A DNA stretch of 64,000 nucleotides from Triglochin maritima (GCA_963682175.1 OY821784.1:36003621-36067620), one strand, 5' to 3'. Counted from the stretch's first letter, positions 35,941 to 48,815 are shown. Made by a program: numbers and translations. The notes: generated from the sequence alone by a model not told the origin.

Positions 35941-37084
35941 TCACAAACCTTAGTGTTGCAACACTGATACCAAACTCTACAACATACTACATAACTATTT
36001 TGGTATTACAATACCGATATACAAATACATAAACTCCATGTATGATGTTTCTAGACCAACCTAACTAGACTTAGGTGTTACAACACCTTCACATCTCTCT
36101 CACAACTCTAAACTAATAAACTACTTGATAGACGCAAGTTTGAATTCCAACAACGTAGTTAATTAAGTCTCGGTGCAAACGGTATGAACCACCTCTAGTT
36201 TAAAGTCGCAGTACACCTCTAGTTTAAAGACGGGTGTTTGAGAAATTCTAGCTTACGAAAAAAACTCTAAACTAACAAGCTCATTGACTTCTACATACAC
36301 AATACACTTACTCTTAAGTGATGGTGCACTACCTCAAAACTCAACCTTTTCAACTTTGTGACCAACCACAAGTTGCCACCTCTACAAAACAAAACCGCCA
36401 TCTTCACCGAAGGATGGGCTTCTTATAAGTTATCAAGTATCAACCCCTCAACTTCTCATGTTTCTAGATAAGTCTTTTATGTATTTCCCATGACTTGTTG
36501 AAACTCCTCAACTTTTCTTTCTATTAAGAAACTCCTTCATGTTCTTCAATTTTTTAGAAGGTCCTTGATCTTTTTTAATTCATGTTCTTCCAACACTTAA
36601 AATATATGTTTATGAACTCTGCAGTGATAGACTTTTGTATGAACAAGTTGCCATGTAATCAAAGGAAAAGAAACTGTGAATAATTTGCATGCAAAAAACT
36701 AGAAATAGCAAGTTTCTGCGCCCTTAAATTCTCGTTGTTATTAATTGAAGATTACAAACTTGTCTACCATTAATATTATATGTATGATGTATCCCGTCCA
36801 CGTTACTATTAATACCGATGTGCATTGCTCGTTCGGAAAAAATAATGAAGCAAAACGGCCTACAGCGAGCCTTACAAGTTCATATTCAAGTCTTTCTCAA
36901 AAAGAACATTGTCATAGAGCAATATTTAGCTAGATATATAGGATGTAGATGATGATGATGTGGCTCTCTACTCCACATTCTTTGCAACAAACATTATTGT
37001 TCTAGCCCTTTTGGTTGCAGTGCTTCGCTCAAGATGTGTTCCCTGTCTTTTTAGGTTACTTGTCCTAAATGAAAGGAGATGAAA
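35941..37084. other. Intergenic, no gene seen
   Basis: No supported coding region. Short open frames here have no recognisable content. Confidence 0.4.
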
Positions 37085-37420
37085 GCAATCATTAAGAATA
37101 GTGTCAAATGGCTTAGCCTAATTTCCTCGAAAGATTTTGTTATTACGTTCACACCAAATAGCCCAAAGGAAAGCACTTATTAAAGGATATCTTTCTTAAT
37201 GAGGTTGTCCTTTATTAATATTTTTCCCTTTCGTAATGAGGTTGTCCTTTATTAATATTCGTCCAGTTAAATACTTTAATTTTCGGTGGGCATGATGCTT
37301 TCCAAATTTGTGTCATTAGAGGATATCTTTCACCCCCATCAGTCAAGAAAATGTAAAAACATTTAATTGTAAAAAACTCTTTTTTACTAAATTTCCACCG
37401 TCTAATATCATGTTCGTCTC
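37085..37420 (-). pseudogene. L1-type LINE ORF2 C-terminal fragment (zf-RVT region)
   Basis: On the minus strand the conceptual product has the zinc-binding tail found after plant L1 reverse transcriptases: RWKFSKKEFFTIKCF, IWKASCPPKIKVFNW-like and LWAIWCERNNKIFRGN. Stops, frameshifts and a short internal duplication ('aaggacaacctcatta' twice, 37198-37255) show it is dead. The reverse transcriptase domain itself is missing. Confidence 0.65.
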
Positions 37421-37773
37421 GAGGGATGAATGCGATGTAGCATTGATCTGAAGATTTGTTCTTTCTTTTTTGAAAATCTTTTTTTTTTTGGAACCATTCT
37501 TGTTGGAAGGATTCAGGGTCAAAGAAGTCTTCAAGGGTAATGAGTTTCTTTTTTACATATCGCTAGGAGGTCTGGCCAAGCTTCACTATCAATATTAAAC
37601 CCCCAATTAAACCATCTGTTATATTTCTAGATGTGTGTTTGTGTTAGAAAGATGTTGATCACGTCGCATTTGTTTTCACCTTGGATAATGGTGAGTCGTT
37701 AAGAAAGAAAGAAAGAAAAAAACTAATAAAGAGATGACACCTTAAAATCATTCTTTGAAAAGAAAAGAAAAAT

Positions 37774-40700
37774 TGTTATGAAATCCAAATATCTTACGAA
37801 TGATTCACCTTCCTTAACCCCCACCATTCAAATAGATTTTTACTCTTATTAATACGGTGTAATTCTATTTTTTGGTTGTAACCTATACTACCTCATCATC
37901 CTATATATAGGAGGTTATTGTACACATTTGTAGAGACAAGAAAAGGAAATACATATCTCTGCCCTCCCCAGATCTTTTCTTTTTTGAATTGTTTGTTTTA
38001 CAACACGTTATCAACACGATTTGCCTCTAGTGTCATCAGAATTTTGGAAATCGCTTAACAAGCGTAAGTTCATGGATCGTCTTGGTGGAACACGATAAGG
38101 AGGTATGTGATCAGTTGTTATTAATTCTCAAATTTGATTCTTAAACTCAAACATATATATATGCTTGTATAACTTGTCACGTTGTTGTTAAATCATTGGA
38201 CAATACTAGACTTGTATATGTTGACAAACATATTAACGTGCCGAAGTTAAAAATTGAAGTTGAAAGGTTTCTGCTTTATCGGTTCTTTCGTTTTCTTGAT
38301 AAAATTGAAATGTGTGTATACTATGTTAATAGACATTGCCCGTCTTAATGTGTTCTTAATGAATCATTATTTGTTTCCACGATGTTTTATTTAGATTAAT
38401 ATATATTTATTCAGCAGTCGCATGCATAAAAATAATAAAAAAGAAGGAAAGAAGATGTATTCGACAAATTCGTGGTTTTCTTGTTAGTCTATGTGAAGTA
38501 TATCCACGTTGACTAGAATTATGTGATCAACGTGAAGTATATCCGTTCAGCAATCGCATGCATAAAAATAAAAATAAAAAATAACATATTTGTGCAAACA
38601 TTCAATTTGATTTCCTACGTGTTATGAACATTATTTGTAATATATCCTACCTTGCACATATTTATGTTGATTAGTATGAAAATACCTTACAGTGATGTGT
38701 TAAATCACGATGTTAGTATGAAGTTGGTTATCACTGTTTTATCTTCATATAAAATAATACAAATATTGTCCACCATAAATAGTATTTGATTCTAATGAGA
38801 TCTATTACTTGGCATGCTCATGCTATGCTTTTATTTGTACGGAAAATTCCATATTAAATGTATTTTTCATCCGGATAGACAGAACCAATAACATCTGAAA
38901 TATTAGTTTCAATAATATTTGGTGCATTTTTTTGCAAAGTTTATTTTTAATGCATCTCATTTGATCATCATATTATGTCACATAAAAATTCGATGTTATT
39001 TCATTGCATCACATCTGGAAATATTGTGGTTAATCATTCCAGTACATGTGATTTATTTATGCAATTATATAAATGATATAATATGTTATATTGCAACAAA
39101 ATTTGAGTTTCCATATTATGAAAGTAATTATTTACCATATGTCATGTTATCATTGAAAATGAATCACTTCAGCCCTGAAGGCAAAAAACTGTAATATTAC
39201 ACGAGGTGTAATGATTTGCTATCCTCTTTGTTAAAATGATTTTAAAAAGTATTAGGATTTAATCTCATGTCTGTTTTTGTGGCTGGACAAAACATCGAGT
39301 TATTGATCAAAGTTTCAGGATTTCTCGATCCAATGAAGCATGAAAAGAAATAGTTACATATTTAGTAGTGCTTCTAAAATTAAATGATATATATTTCTCA
39401 TGCAACTTTGCATTGATTCACTTGCTTTGTATAAGTTATATGAATTCTTAATATCATGTTGATTAAAAGAGTATATGTAAAGTGGTTCTAGAATGTGATT
39501 ATTACTTGTTAATTTTGATACATCACATGATCATTCACAACTAGTACGAGCATTCATCTCGTGAGCACATAATATCCATCTTGATAGATGTGTATATATA
39601 ATACAATGTGCTACATTATAGTGGAATTTGAATTAACATGTTACAAGTGATCATTGTTATTAAAAATGATATGTATTGGCCCAGAAGACAAATATCTTGT
39701 AATCATTGTTATTAAAAATGGTATGCATTTCCCCAGAAGATGAATATCTTAATATTTATAAAATGCTACTATACAAAGATTTAGAGATTATTCATTTAAA
39801 GAGGGTTATGAAATTTTATGATAATCTGTGAAGGATTCGTATGACCGTCTAAACAAAGTGCAAATAGTTAATTCAGTAAAAATGTGTGTCAATCCCTAAA
39901 TCAAACCCTATGACCAGAAGATCATAGATATATAGCGATTAGTAGTAAAAGAAAATATATATATTATTGATCACTTTATAAATTAATGACCAAATACTCC
40001 AGTAGAAGTACGGAGTCAAAAACCCAAAAGTTTTGGGTTATGCATTACCGGTGATTGAAGGTCATGAGAGTTGTTAGAAAATCACGATATCTTTCTTGTT
40101 TATTTTTTGGTGTGCCGGAAGTACACACTACAAAGTATCGTGAAAACAAGAGCATAAACAATGGACTAAATTTTGTGCAAATAAGAAGTATGAAATAAAG
40201 ATGACATCAACGAAACAAAACATGCCTAGAAGTGCCTAAATAAAATCATCTCTTATATTAAATTATTAATTATAGATGTCATCATTGATATTGTTTATGT
40301 GAAGCTTTAAATAATTTTGATGACTTCTATCAGTTGACCAAAATGAGGTCAAAATGGTCGACCGATTTGCACAATAAAATGAGAGTCCCTCTATTTTTAA
40401 AATATCTCTCAATATGGATCATTATGGGATCTCAAAAATTATACATGATACATTAATGGACATGTATGCTTGCTGATATTATTCATTAATTTTTATGGTA
40501 GATATACACCATGTTATGAATGTTCCCCTATTTTACTTGTATGATATTGAATAAAACATTTCTCATCTACGATTAATTGTTTACCACCTCTACAATTTAG
40601 TGACCTCAAATTGAATTGAACATTTCAATATGATTGATATTCCTGGTAATATTTAAAAAATTGAGGCCCTTTTTATTGTCCAGTCCAACAATTATATATA

Positions 40701-43150
40701 GAGGCACTTTTTTGGCATTAGGGGGAGAAAGTCAGAAACTTAAAGAATGTCAAGAAAATGTACTATATTGAACATGAAGTTCATAAGAGAATATACGTAC
40801 AAGTATTGTTGAACCTGAAGTTCATAAAATCATTAACTTGCAATATCTAACAAGTAATTGTCATACGTGTTTATTGATCACAAATGAGTGACTAAGTCGT
40901 GTACTACTTGACATAATACACATAACATAAATTACTGGAGATCTCCATAAGATAAAATATATTTCAGCTGATCCCATGCCAGAAGCATGGACCAGAATAT
41001 AAATTATTGGTTGAAATGAAATAAAATTTAGTCACTCATTGTACCTCTTGAAGATGTTATTCCTGAAGAATATAAACCCGGTAAAATAAATGCAGCTGCT
41101 AAACAAAAGAAGTTCCGAGGATACAAAACGGTCAAATCCTAATGTTTTGGGAAACAACGAGGATTTGATTATTATTGACATAAAACTAATTGTAATCAAC
41201 TATATATGTTGATACGAGAGATATTAAATAATTATTAAAATTATTGTCGTCAATTTATTTGCCTTCTTAATAGCATGATATCTCAAGAGAGAGAAAATTG
41301 GATCCAAAACCTATGATATTATAAGAATGCCAGAAGTATTCATATTTGATATAAACAAAAGAAGGGGAACAATATATAATAAACTCGGTGAATAAATATA
41401 TTATTTGGACCTGTAGTCCTGATTTCTGAAATCATATCTCTGAAGGATACAAATAGAAATCACAATAACATTGTGATATATTATAAAGTGAGAAGTAATA
41501 TAAGAGTATTTGCAGGACCCAACATTCATCGTGATGTTACTATTTCTCTCGTGATATTGATAATATGTTTTGTTACATGATCAATATGATATCCATATAA
41601 GATATGTTGTGACTTTAAAATTTTATGTCACTTAATATTGTTACTTATATGAGATTCCCTGAAGGATTAATATGACAAAGTATATTATATGATGACAATA
41701 ATCAAAAGATGCACTATACAAATTTGAAAAGATCACTATATAAAAACAACAAGTAAGAGTGTGCATATAACCTCTTCAATCAAAGTCACCACGAAGAATG
41801 ATACGAAGTTGAATTTAGTCGTTAATCTCTTTCACCCAATAACAAAATTTACTATTATTTATTATATTTATAACATGCTTATGACTTGATGTCATATGAC
41901 ATTCAATATAGTTTTTGAAAACCCATGAAATATTTAAAGGACGGATTTTTGAAATAAATGACTAGAGAAAAACCAATTGTTTTTCGACCTGAAGTTCGAA
42001 CATTCTCTCGAAGAGAATTGATACAATGATTCAATTGTAGAAAGAGAATATTGTAAAAAAAATATTCTTCTTAATGCTCACATTGAAAGCGCACTAACAA
42101 ATGACATCTATTGTATATCGACAAAGATCCAATTGTAATAGGACATGAAGTTCCTTATCAGAACGTCATGAACATTTTCTTATAACTTGAAACCTAATAA
42201 GGTTCACAGTAAATGTTTTATCTAAACATAATGTTCACCTGAAAACATTTAGATAACGTTCAATGATCTACCAATTTCTAGTCATGCGATAAAGATTTAC
42301 ATTAGTAATGTTTCCTACATGACCAATCAACATCAATTATTATCACAAAAAAATTGGTGTCATTACGTGGAGTCATTACAACTTTATGCAAGTTGGTGAA
42401 TCAATTATTGATCCTTACATTCTCACATCGCTATGACATCAATATAATTATGAGACATCTTTAAATTGTCCATGCGTATATCTTTTGAGGTAACATATTC
42501 ATATTTTGCAAAAGTTATCACAATTGTGTTACTCCTAGTATATTATTTGAGAAATGTATGTTGAATTGAGGGGAGAATTATACGATGTACTCTTTTTCCT
42601 TCACCAAGTTTTTGTCCTACAGAGTTTTACTTCACAATGTTTTTAATGAGGCAGACCGATCAAGTGACAACTGATCAGATCCAATCAAACCAAATTTTGG
42701 CGGATTTATTTACAAAGTCATTGCCCACCAAAGTCTTTAAGAAGTTTGTTTTTAAAATTGGTGTTCGTCGTTTGAAGAATGTATGTTGAAGTGATGATGA
42801 ACATCATACACGTTGCACTCTTTTTTCCTTCACTAAGTTTTTATCCCATCAGATTTTTCTTGGTAAGGTTTTTAACGAGGTAGCATCCCTAGCGTATAAG
42901 GTGATCATCTAAAGGGAAGTGTTATGAAATCCAAAGGTCTTCTGAATGATTCACCTTCCTTAACCCCCACAATTCAAGTAGATTTTTACTCTTATTAATA
43001 TGGTGTAATTTCATTTATTTGGTTGTAACCCCTACTACCTCATCATCTTATATATAGAAGGCTATTGTACACATTTGTAGAGCCAAGAAAAAGAAATACA
43101 TCTCTCCCCTCCCCGGATCTTTTCTTCTTTGGATTGTTTGTTTTACAACA
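37774..43150 (+). mobile_element. Old Ty1/copia retrotransposon with both LTRs, decayed coding region
   Basis: The LTRs are 37774-38005 (232 bp) and 42920-43150 (231 bp); both run TGTTATGAAATCC...TTTTACAACA. They differ at about one position in ten by eye, so the insertion is old. The 5' LTR is followed by cgttatcaacacga, where this copia group has its primer site. A purine tract aaagggaag precedes the 3' LTR. The flanks aaaat and aaaac are a mutated target duplication. Coding sequence is broken throughout; recognisable parts are EPEVHKIINLQYLT (near 40810) and the RNase H tail at 42690-42790. Confidence 0.88.
42690..42790 (+). pseudogene. copia RNase H C-terminus remnant
   Basis: The frame reads QILADLFTKSLPTKVFKKF and then KIGVRRLKNVC before a stop. 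This is the conserved end of copia pol. It lies about 130 bp before the 3' LTR, in the expected place and strand. Confidence 0.8.
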
Positions 43151-44049
43151 AAAACCCAGATGTGTCTTTTCCTTCTAAAAATGTACTTGAAACTAAAACT
43201 CAAGAAGGTACAAGAGAGCAAGTAATTACAATTATGCATCTCTAGTATGTAATTCTTGAAACTACCACTCGGCAAAACGTGTAATAAAACGATACTATTA
43301 CGTGTAATAAAATGAAACATAGTATGTTTTGATCGTTGGATCGATAGAAGCATTATTCGTTGATGGTTCAAGTCACAAATGAAATTAACAATTTGTCCCA
43401 ATGAAAAATCAAGGCTTTGGTTGAAAAACATTTGTCAAACATGGACTGCCGTTGTTAATGATGTTGGTGTACATTAAGTTGAGGAGTACAAGAATAGAGG
43501 AAGGATTGAAAGCATGAAATTGTCGCTCTCTCTAAACAATTGAAACCATGAAATAGAGAATGCATCCTAAAAATTCAAAATTCAAGATTATAATTTTTCT
43601 TCAATCCACACACTCGTATTTTTTTGCGTTTTTATCCATCATTGAATTGTTGGTCTTTAACTCACATTTTTAGTTGGTCTACCTGTTGATCATTTTTAAT
43701 AAGTGCTTGTGCATTAGAGCAACTCGTTTTTGTAACGACTGTTCCAAATTACTCTAGCCTCATCAATGCTAAGAGAATTATTCACGATGGATTTAGCATC
43801 TTGAGATTACTCTATTATCTCATTGACCATATGAAAGAGGAAGACAAATTGGAACAAGATAAAGTTGTTGCAGAAGCCACCGGAAATAGTACACTTAGTA
43901 TTTTGTGGCAAGAAGAGCCAGCCTCTATCTGAAGATTAAGCCCCCTCTCCACTTGAACTGTCATAATTAACTTGTTTTTACAAGTCATTTGACTATAGGC
44001 TGTAGACGGATAGGTTGAACCGCTAGGGGCTGTGTAACTTTTGGTCCGG
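43151..44049. other. Intergenic, no gene recognised
   Basis: Mostly AT-rich. A short frame at 43827-43935 (MKEEDKLEQDKVVAEATGNS) looks exon-like but has no family I recognise and no supported splice partner. Confidence 0.35.
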
Positions 44050-44544
44050 TCCGGTTTTTTGGCGACAGCAGGTGCGGTCTGCGACAGCAGCGACGTACGA
44101 CGTCAGGTTCCCCGCTTCTACAGCGGAATCGACTTGGCGGACATTTCCGAGATCATGCCGACTGTTCCTTGGCGACTTCAGACGTAGTCGCGACCCCTCC
44201 GAGTGTGATGCACGTTATCTTGATTGGTTCGGTAGTTACTCACATCCTATCATCGTCCGTGGTGCCTCCCGGAGAGCAGATCGACCACCAGATAGGACGT
44301 GTGGCGATCTGGTAATTTTTTCATTTTATCTATTTTTATTTGTATCGTATATTTTGTTAATGTACGCTAATGTTATTGTTATGTGCAGTGGATGGGTAAG
44401 ATGATACGAGTTGTAAACCCAATCTTGCAGATGAGGGATGAGCTGCCAGACGATGCCAGAGCTGCATGCGGAGATTTGGATGAGATTATACACTCGTGGC
44501 ATACTCAGTTAGGCATCTCCGACCATGATTCGGATGATGAGTAG
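44050..44544 (+). pseudogene. Plant mobile domain (MAIN-like) gene, C-terminal fragment
   Basis: Exon to 44310 (donor ctg/gtaatt), intron 44311-44388, last exon 44389-44544; phases match. The first exon ends with SECDARYLDWFGSYSHPIIV, like the Y..WF...SHP end of the aminotransferase-like plant mobile domain, which occurs in MAIN proteins and in transposons. The last exon (RVVNPILQMRDELPD... HDSDDE) is an acidic tail. The bulk of the domain, normally about 300 residues upstream, is missing. An AATAAA lies at 44726-44731. It is convergent with the MULE-OTU gene, 275 bp away, and may be the second gene of the same transposon. The assignment rests on a short motif. Confidence 0.5.
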
Positions 44545-44819
44545 GCTGATCTGTTGTACCGTACTCTTAGTATTTGCATTTATATTTGTTTATCTGTCGT
44601 ACGCTTATTATTTGTATTTGTGTTTGTGTTTGCTAACATATCGTACGCTTATTATTTGTATTTGTGTTTGCTTATTTGTCATACGCTTATTATCGTACTA
44701 TTATAGTACTATTATATATAATGCAAATAAAGCAAACATATCAAAACATATTACATAATAAAGCAACAATATATAGTGTACAAACATATCAAAACATATT
44801 ACATAATTGTACAAACATA

Positions 44820-47800
44820 TCAAAACATATTACATAATTGTTGCCAAGATGCTATCCTATTTTGGTACTCCAGCTCCCATCCAATAACACTCTCATCTCG
44901 TACTTGAAACCACAGAGTCGCTATAGGAGGTACGGGGAATCCCTCATTCAAATCCAAACGAATGTAATGAGCGTAACTCCCTAAATGAGCAATAATCAAC
45001 TCTCTGCACGGTCTCGTCACGGTAGGTGGACTCTCCCAAGGTAGAACTGTAAGACATGGGTACAACGAACCATCATTTCCGAGAGAGAAGAACATAACTG
45101 CACACTTGTAAAAATTTGCAATGGGAAACAAGTCCGTCCACGTCTCCATGTAGTGATTCTCGCCACAAGGTCCCCCGCCCCAATTAATCCGGTGACGAGC
45201 CTGCGCCACACCATCGTAGTATACGTGCTCATAAAAAGATGGGTTCGCAGCTAGCTCATTTGAAATCGAACGACGGGCGAGTTGCCAATTGTCTTCACCA
45301 CCGTGAAAAACATCGGCGACACATCGAAATCCACAGTTTCCATCAGCACGTACATCATTCCACTGGTGTAGGAATGGTATAATGATTCCTGGAATCCTAT
45401 CCGCATATGGAAAATCGTCTACGTCAGCCCGCCCAGTCACTACAATATAAACAAAAAATACAGTTACATATAATAACAAAAGATACATATTTACTGAAAT
45501 AAATAACAAAATTATAATAACAATAAATATAGGGATGGTATACCTGATCCTCCCCTCACAGACGAAGAACCAGAAGATCGACCACGACCTTTGCTTCCAC
45601 TACCGGAAGAACGACCACGACCTCTACTCCCACTACCTCGCTCTGCATACTCAAACGCACTAGGGTCCCGTCGTGTCGACTTTCCCCTTGGTCGACCTCG
45701 TAGCTTTGTTTTTTCTGCAGGCTCTCTCAAATTCGCATGTTCGGGGTGTAGCTGCTCGAATAAAACCCGAGAGGCAGATCGAATTACGGTGGGGTCACTT
45801 CCTGCAATCTCATCAACCAGGCTGCGAAAATGTTCGGCGTCTTGAGCTGCCTGAGACACAAACTCTGCGTTCCCGGCTCCTTCCCCAATGACAAGTGTCC
45901 TCCAGAACGAATGAATCTGCTCTAAGTAAATTCCGTTGTCTGATTCAAGACATCCGCGGATGGTACATGCGCAAGGTATCCCATGAGAAGTCAGAAAAGC
46001 GCACTCACAACGATATTCAACTTCATCATCTAACTCTTGCATTCTTTTCACCTCCTGACTCAGCAATTGCAAGCAGTGATGCGAAACTCGACCATTTATG
46101 TGACGATATAGAGCATGTCCAAAATTAGTCAAATTTCGCCGTCTCGAGTCTTCAAGAGCGTTTCGAATATTCGTCAGCTGCATTTCAATAGCCGCGTTGA
46201 CGCGCTCGAAAAGAGTGTCCAGAGCTGCAGTCGATGTAGAAATCCACTCTTTTAGAGCCGAATGAGCACTTTCGACCCTACAATTCGTGGTGTTCTCGAA
46301 ATGAAGGACTTTGTTCGTCCAATTCAGCACAAACTTTTCTTTATGCACCAACCACGTGGTGTCCAGATACTCCGTGATAGCCGGCCACGATCTATACAAA
46401 TCTTTCAGAGCATACACAGCTCTATCATACTCGGCTTCTGAAGTAGAAAGCATGATTTTCTTCCATCTTCCACGCCTCAAAGTCTCTGCCATCTGCTTAT
46501 TTTTGCCGAATACGTGGTATGCGTAGTTCAATACGTCTTTGTTGATGTGCCATGTGCAGAGTAAATGAGCAGAGTCAGGAAATACCTCTCTCACTGGTCG
46601 CATAAGGCCTAACTCCCGGTCTGTTATTATTGCAGTCGGGCTGACAATCCCCAATAACAGATCTCGCAACTTCTCCATCACCCACAGATAACTGGAGTAA
46701 GTTTCATCCATCAAAATCGCATATCCAATAAGGAAATTCATGTTTGTTGGTGTGACCCCAATCATTTCGAACAAAGTCATCTTATACTTGTTCGTCTTGT
46801 AAGTCGAATCCATGCAGATAACGAAAGGATATGTCCGCAACAACTGGACTGACGTCGGATGTGCCAAAAAAGCGTGAGTGACGACATCAGTTTCTGGATC
46901 CGCCATAATCCAATGTAAGTACTGACACTGCACTGCTTGATAGAGAAACTGCTGGACGGGATTCCGGTCTTCAGATTTTGTCCTCCTCATGTAATCTCTG
47001 AAATTATAAATATGCCTTTGATTTGGATTGTCCTCCGGGAATTTTTCTTTTACTGCCTTCAAGATGTTCCGTGGTTTTGCTTGCGCCTCAGTCATATCAC
47101 GAACAATCTTCTTCGCCCCAGAACTTAAACCACTAATTTGACGATGACCTTCTGGATAAACTGCCAGTCTGTGGTTGTGATGTTCATGAGCACTATTAAA
47201 AACCACAACCCATCCATCACGATCTCGTCGCTCCACCACTTTTATTAAGAAACGGCAACCGCAACCCTTTCTTTTGGTGTTTCTTCGAAGTGCAGTATCC
47301 ATATCCCGAGACTCCATTTGATTTCGCCGGTCGCATCTCAAATAACAATCCATCCGACTATCTGATCTTGTTTTGTACGACGACACGACCAAAAAAAACT
47401 CAGCTCCGATAGCTACTTGTTTGGCCCATTTACATGCTTCATCGATTGTTTCAAAGATTTGTGTAGTTTGAAATAACTCACTGTAATCCACTCCATCACC
47501 ATCGAAATCTTCCAACGGAACCTACAAAAAAAATCGAAATTAAAAAAATCAAAAAAATTCCGGACGTCTGTATTAAACGCTTACCCCATGGGAGGGGCGT
47601 CTGAGTTAAACGCCCTTCCCAAGGGTGAGGCGTCTGAGTAGGACGCCTGACCCTAGGGAATGGCGTCTACTATAGACGCCTTACCCAAGGGGAGGACGTC
47701 TACATAAGACGCCTCTCCCATTGCGTAGGCGTCTGCGTTAGACGCCTCGGCCAAGGGAAGGACGTCCTACGCAGACGCCCTCACCTTGGGGGAGGCGTCT

Positions 47801-47873
47801 AATGCAGACGCCCGACCCAAAATTTGCCCCGCGCCAGACTTACCTCACCGGATGCATCACCCTCGCCAGACAT
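44820..47873 (-). CDS. FAR1-type MULE transposase fused to an OTU cysteine protease
   Basis: Three exons, 47844-47873, 45544-47521 and 44820-45439, join with GT/AG borders into one 2,628-nt frame (875 aa). The start ATG (MSGEGDASGE) is inferred; without exon 1 the long frame has no ATG near its N-terminus. In order: FAR1-like Cys/His DNA-binding region (about 40-135); MULE DDE core with CMDSTYKTNKY (D248), ITDRELG (D311) and CTWHI; the probable third acidic residue in RVESAHSALK; a SWIM-like finger ending GIPCAC, where the family usually has Cys-x-His; an RGRG/SGS-rich linker; and an OTU domain with DGNC (D702, C705) and SYAHYI (H827). OTU enzymes remove ubiquitin. All visible catalytic residues are kept, so this is an intact transposon gene or a domesticated one. 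Whether the fusion is translated whole is unproven. Confidence 0.8.
47562..47818. repeat. Palindromic GC-rich tandem array in intron 1 of the MULE-OTU gene
   Basis: Eight units of 33-35 bp with consensus GGCGTCTNNNNNAGACGCC followed by a CCCAAGGG-like palindrome. The five-base centres differ from unit to unit while the arms are kept. It occupies most of the 322-bp intron (47522-47843), is far richer in GC than its surroundings and would fold into a row of hairpins as DNA or RNA. Confidence 0.92.
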
Positions 47874-48027
47874 TTTCGTGGTGTTTTTACTGATAAATTA
47901 TGAATATACAAGACCGTAGGCCTAATTTATAGACACAGGACGATATGAGTATTAAATATATTGTTAAGGGCAATTTGGTAATTTCAAGGGGCGATTTAAG
48001 TAGTTTTGAGGCGACGTTTAGTAGTTC
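47874..48027. other. 5' flank of the MULE-OTU gene, possible transposon end
   Basis: On the minus strand, reading toward the gene, it runs gggaactactaaacgtcgcc, then ttacttaaatcgcccc-like sequence, as a MULE terminus might. I could not find the matching inverted end on the other side (43151-44050), so the transposon borders are undefined. Confidence 0.3.
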
Positions 48028-48035
48028 CCAAAATA

Positions 48036-48595
48036 TAGGGGTGTAAGCGGGGCGGGGCGGGTTTTTGGTCCACCGCTACCCGCCCCGCATAAGTTAAGCG
48101 GGTATGCGGGGCAGGGCGGGGCGGGTCAAAAATAAAAAAACCGCTACCCGCCCCGCATAAGGTCGGACTAGGTGAGGCGGGGCGGGTTATGCGGGTTTGG
48201 CGGGTTTTTTAATTATTTTTTTTTGATTTTTTCTAAGAAAAATAAAAGAACATCAAAATTTGAAAAATTGTAATTACTCATTGTATTTTTTGGGAAATTG
48301 AATGTGTATTGAGTGAAAAACTAGACATTTGGTTAGTGTTGAATAATGATTTGGTAAGGTGGGTTAATGATTATGAGTAAAATGGAAACATTAAAATGAT
48401 TTTGGTATATAAAAAATTAATAATATATTTGATTAGGCGGGTTGCGGATTATGCGGGGCAGGTTGCAAGACAACCGCAACCCGCCCCGCTTATTAGGCGG
48501 GTTAGCGGGTTGGCGGGTAACATTTTTTTGTCCGCTACCCGCATTAGGCAGGGCGGGGCGGGTTGCGGGTAAAATATTACCCATTTACAGCCCTA
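48036..48595. mobile_element. Non-autonomous hAT element with perfect 8-bp target duplication
   Basis: Ends read TAGGGGTGTAA and, reversed, TAGGGCTGTAA. The octamer CCAAAATA is identical at 48028-48035 and 48596-48603. Both ends are built of GGCGGG/CCCGCC repeats around an AT-rich middle, with no transposase. It ends 283 bp before the TypA start codon. The long frame through its right end into the promoter is not a gene. Confidence 0.93.
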
Positions 48596-48761
48596 CCAAA
48601 ATATATCCACAATTCCCAACAATTCCACTCCACACACCCCAATCCCCAGTCCAACCCAAATCCTGTGGCCCTCTTCGGAACACCACCCCCACCGCAACCC
48701 ATTCTCCCTCCGGACCACCCTACCCTCCCTTAACCCTTACCCCCACCCAACACCACCCTTC

Positions 48762-48767
48762 CACGTG
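48762..48767 (+). promoter_or_regulatory. G-box in the TypA promoter
   Basis: CACGTG within ccacgtgtca, about 54 bp upstream of the TATA box. G-boxes bind bZIP and bHLH factors and are common in light-regulated plastid-protein genes; its use here is inferred. Confidence 0.5.
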
Positions 48768-48815
48768 TCACTTTATCATGTTCCAGCGAGACACCAGACC
48801 GAAAACACCCCACCT

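Noticed and set aside
43048..43431. A 127-codon minus-strand frame.
   Set aside because: It starts in unique DNA and runs antisense through the 3' LTR of the old copia element; there is no motif.
44525..44758. A 77-codon frame after the mobile-domain fragment.
   Set aside because: It translates degenerate repeats of 'cgcttattatttgtatttgtg' downstream of the stop codon.
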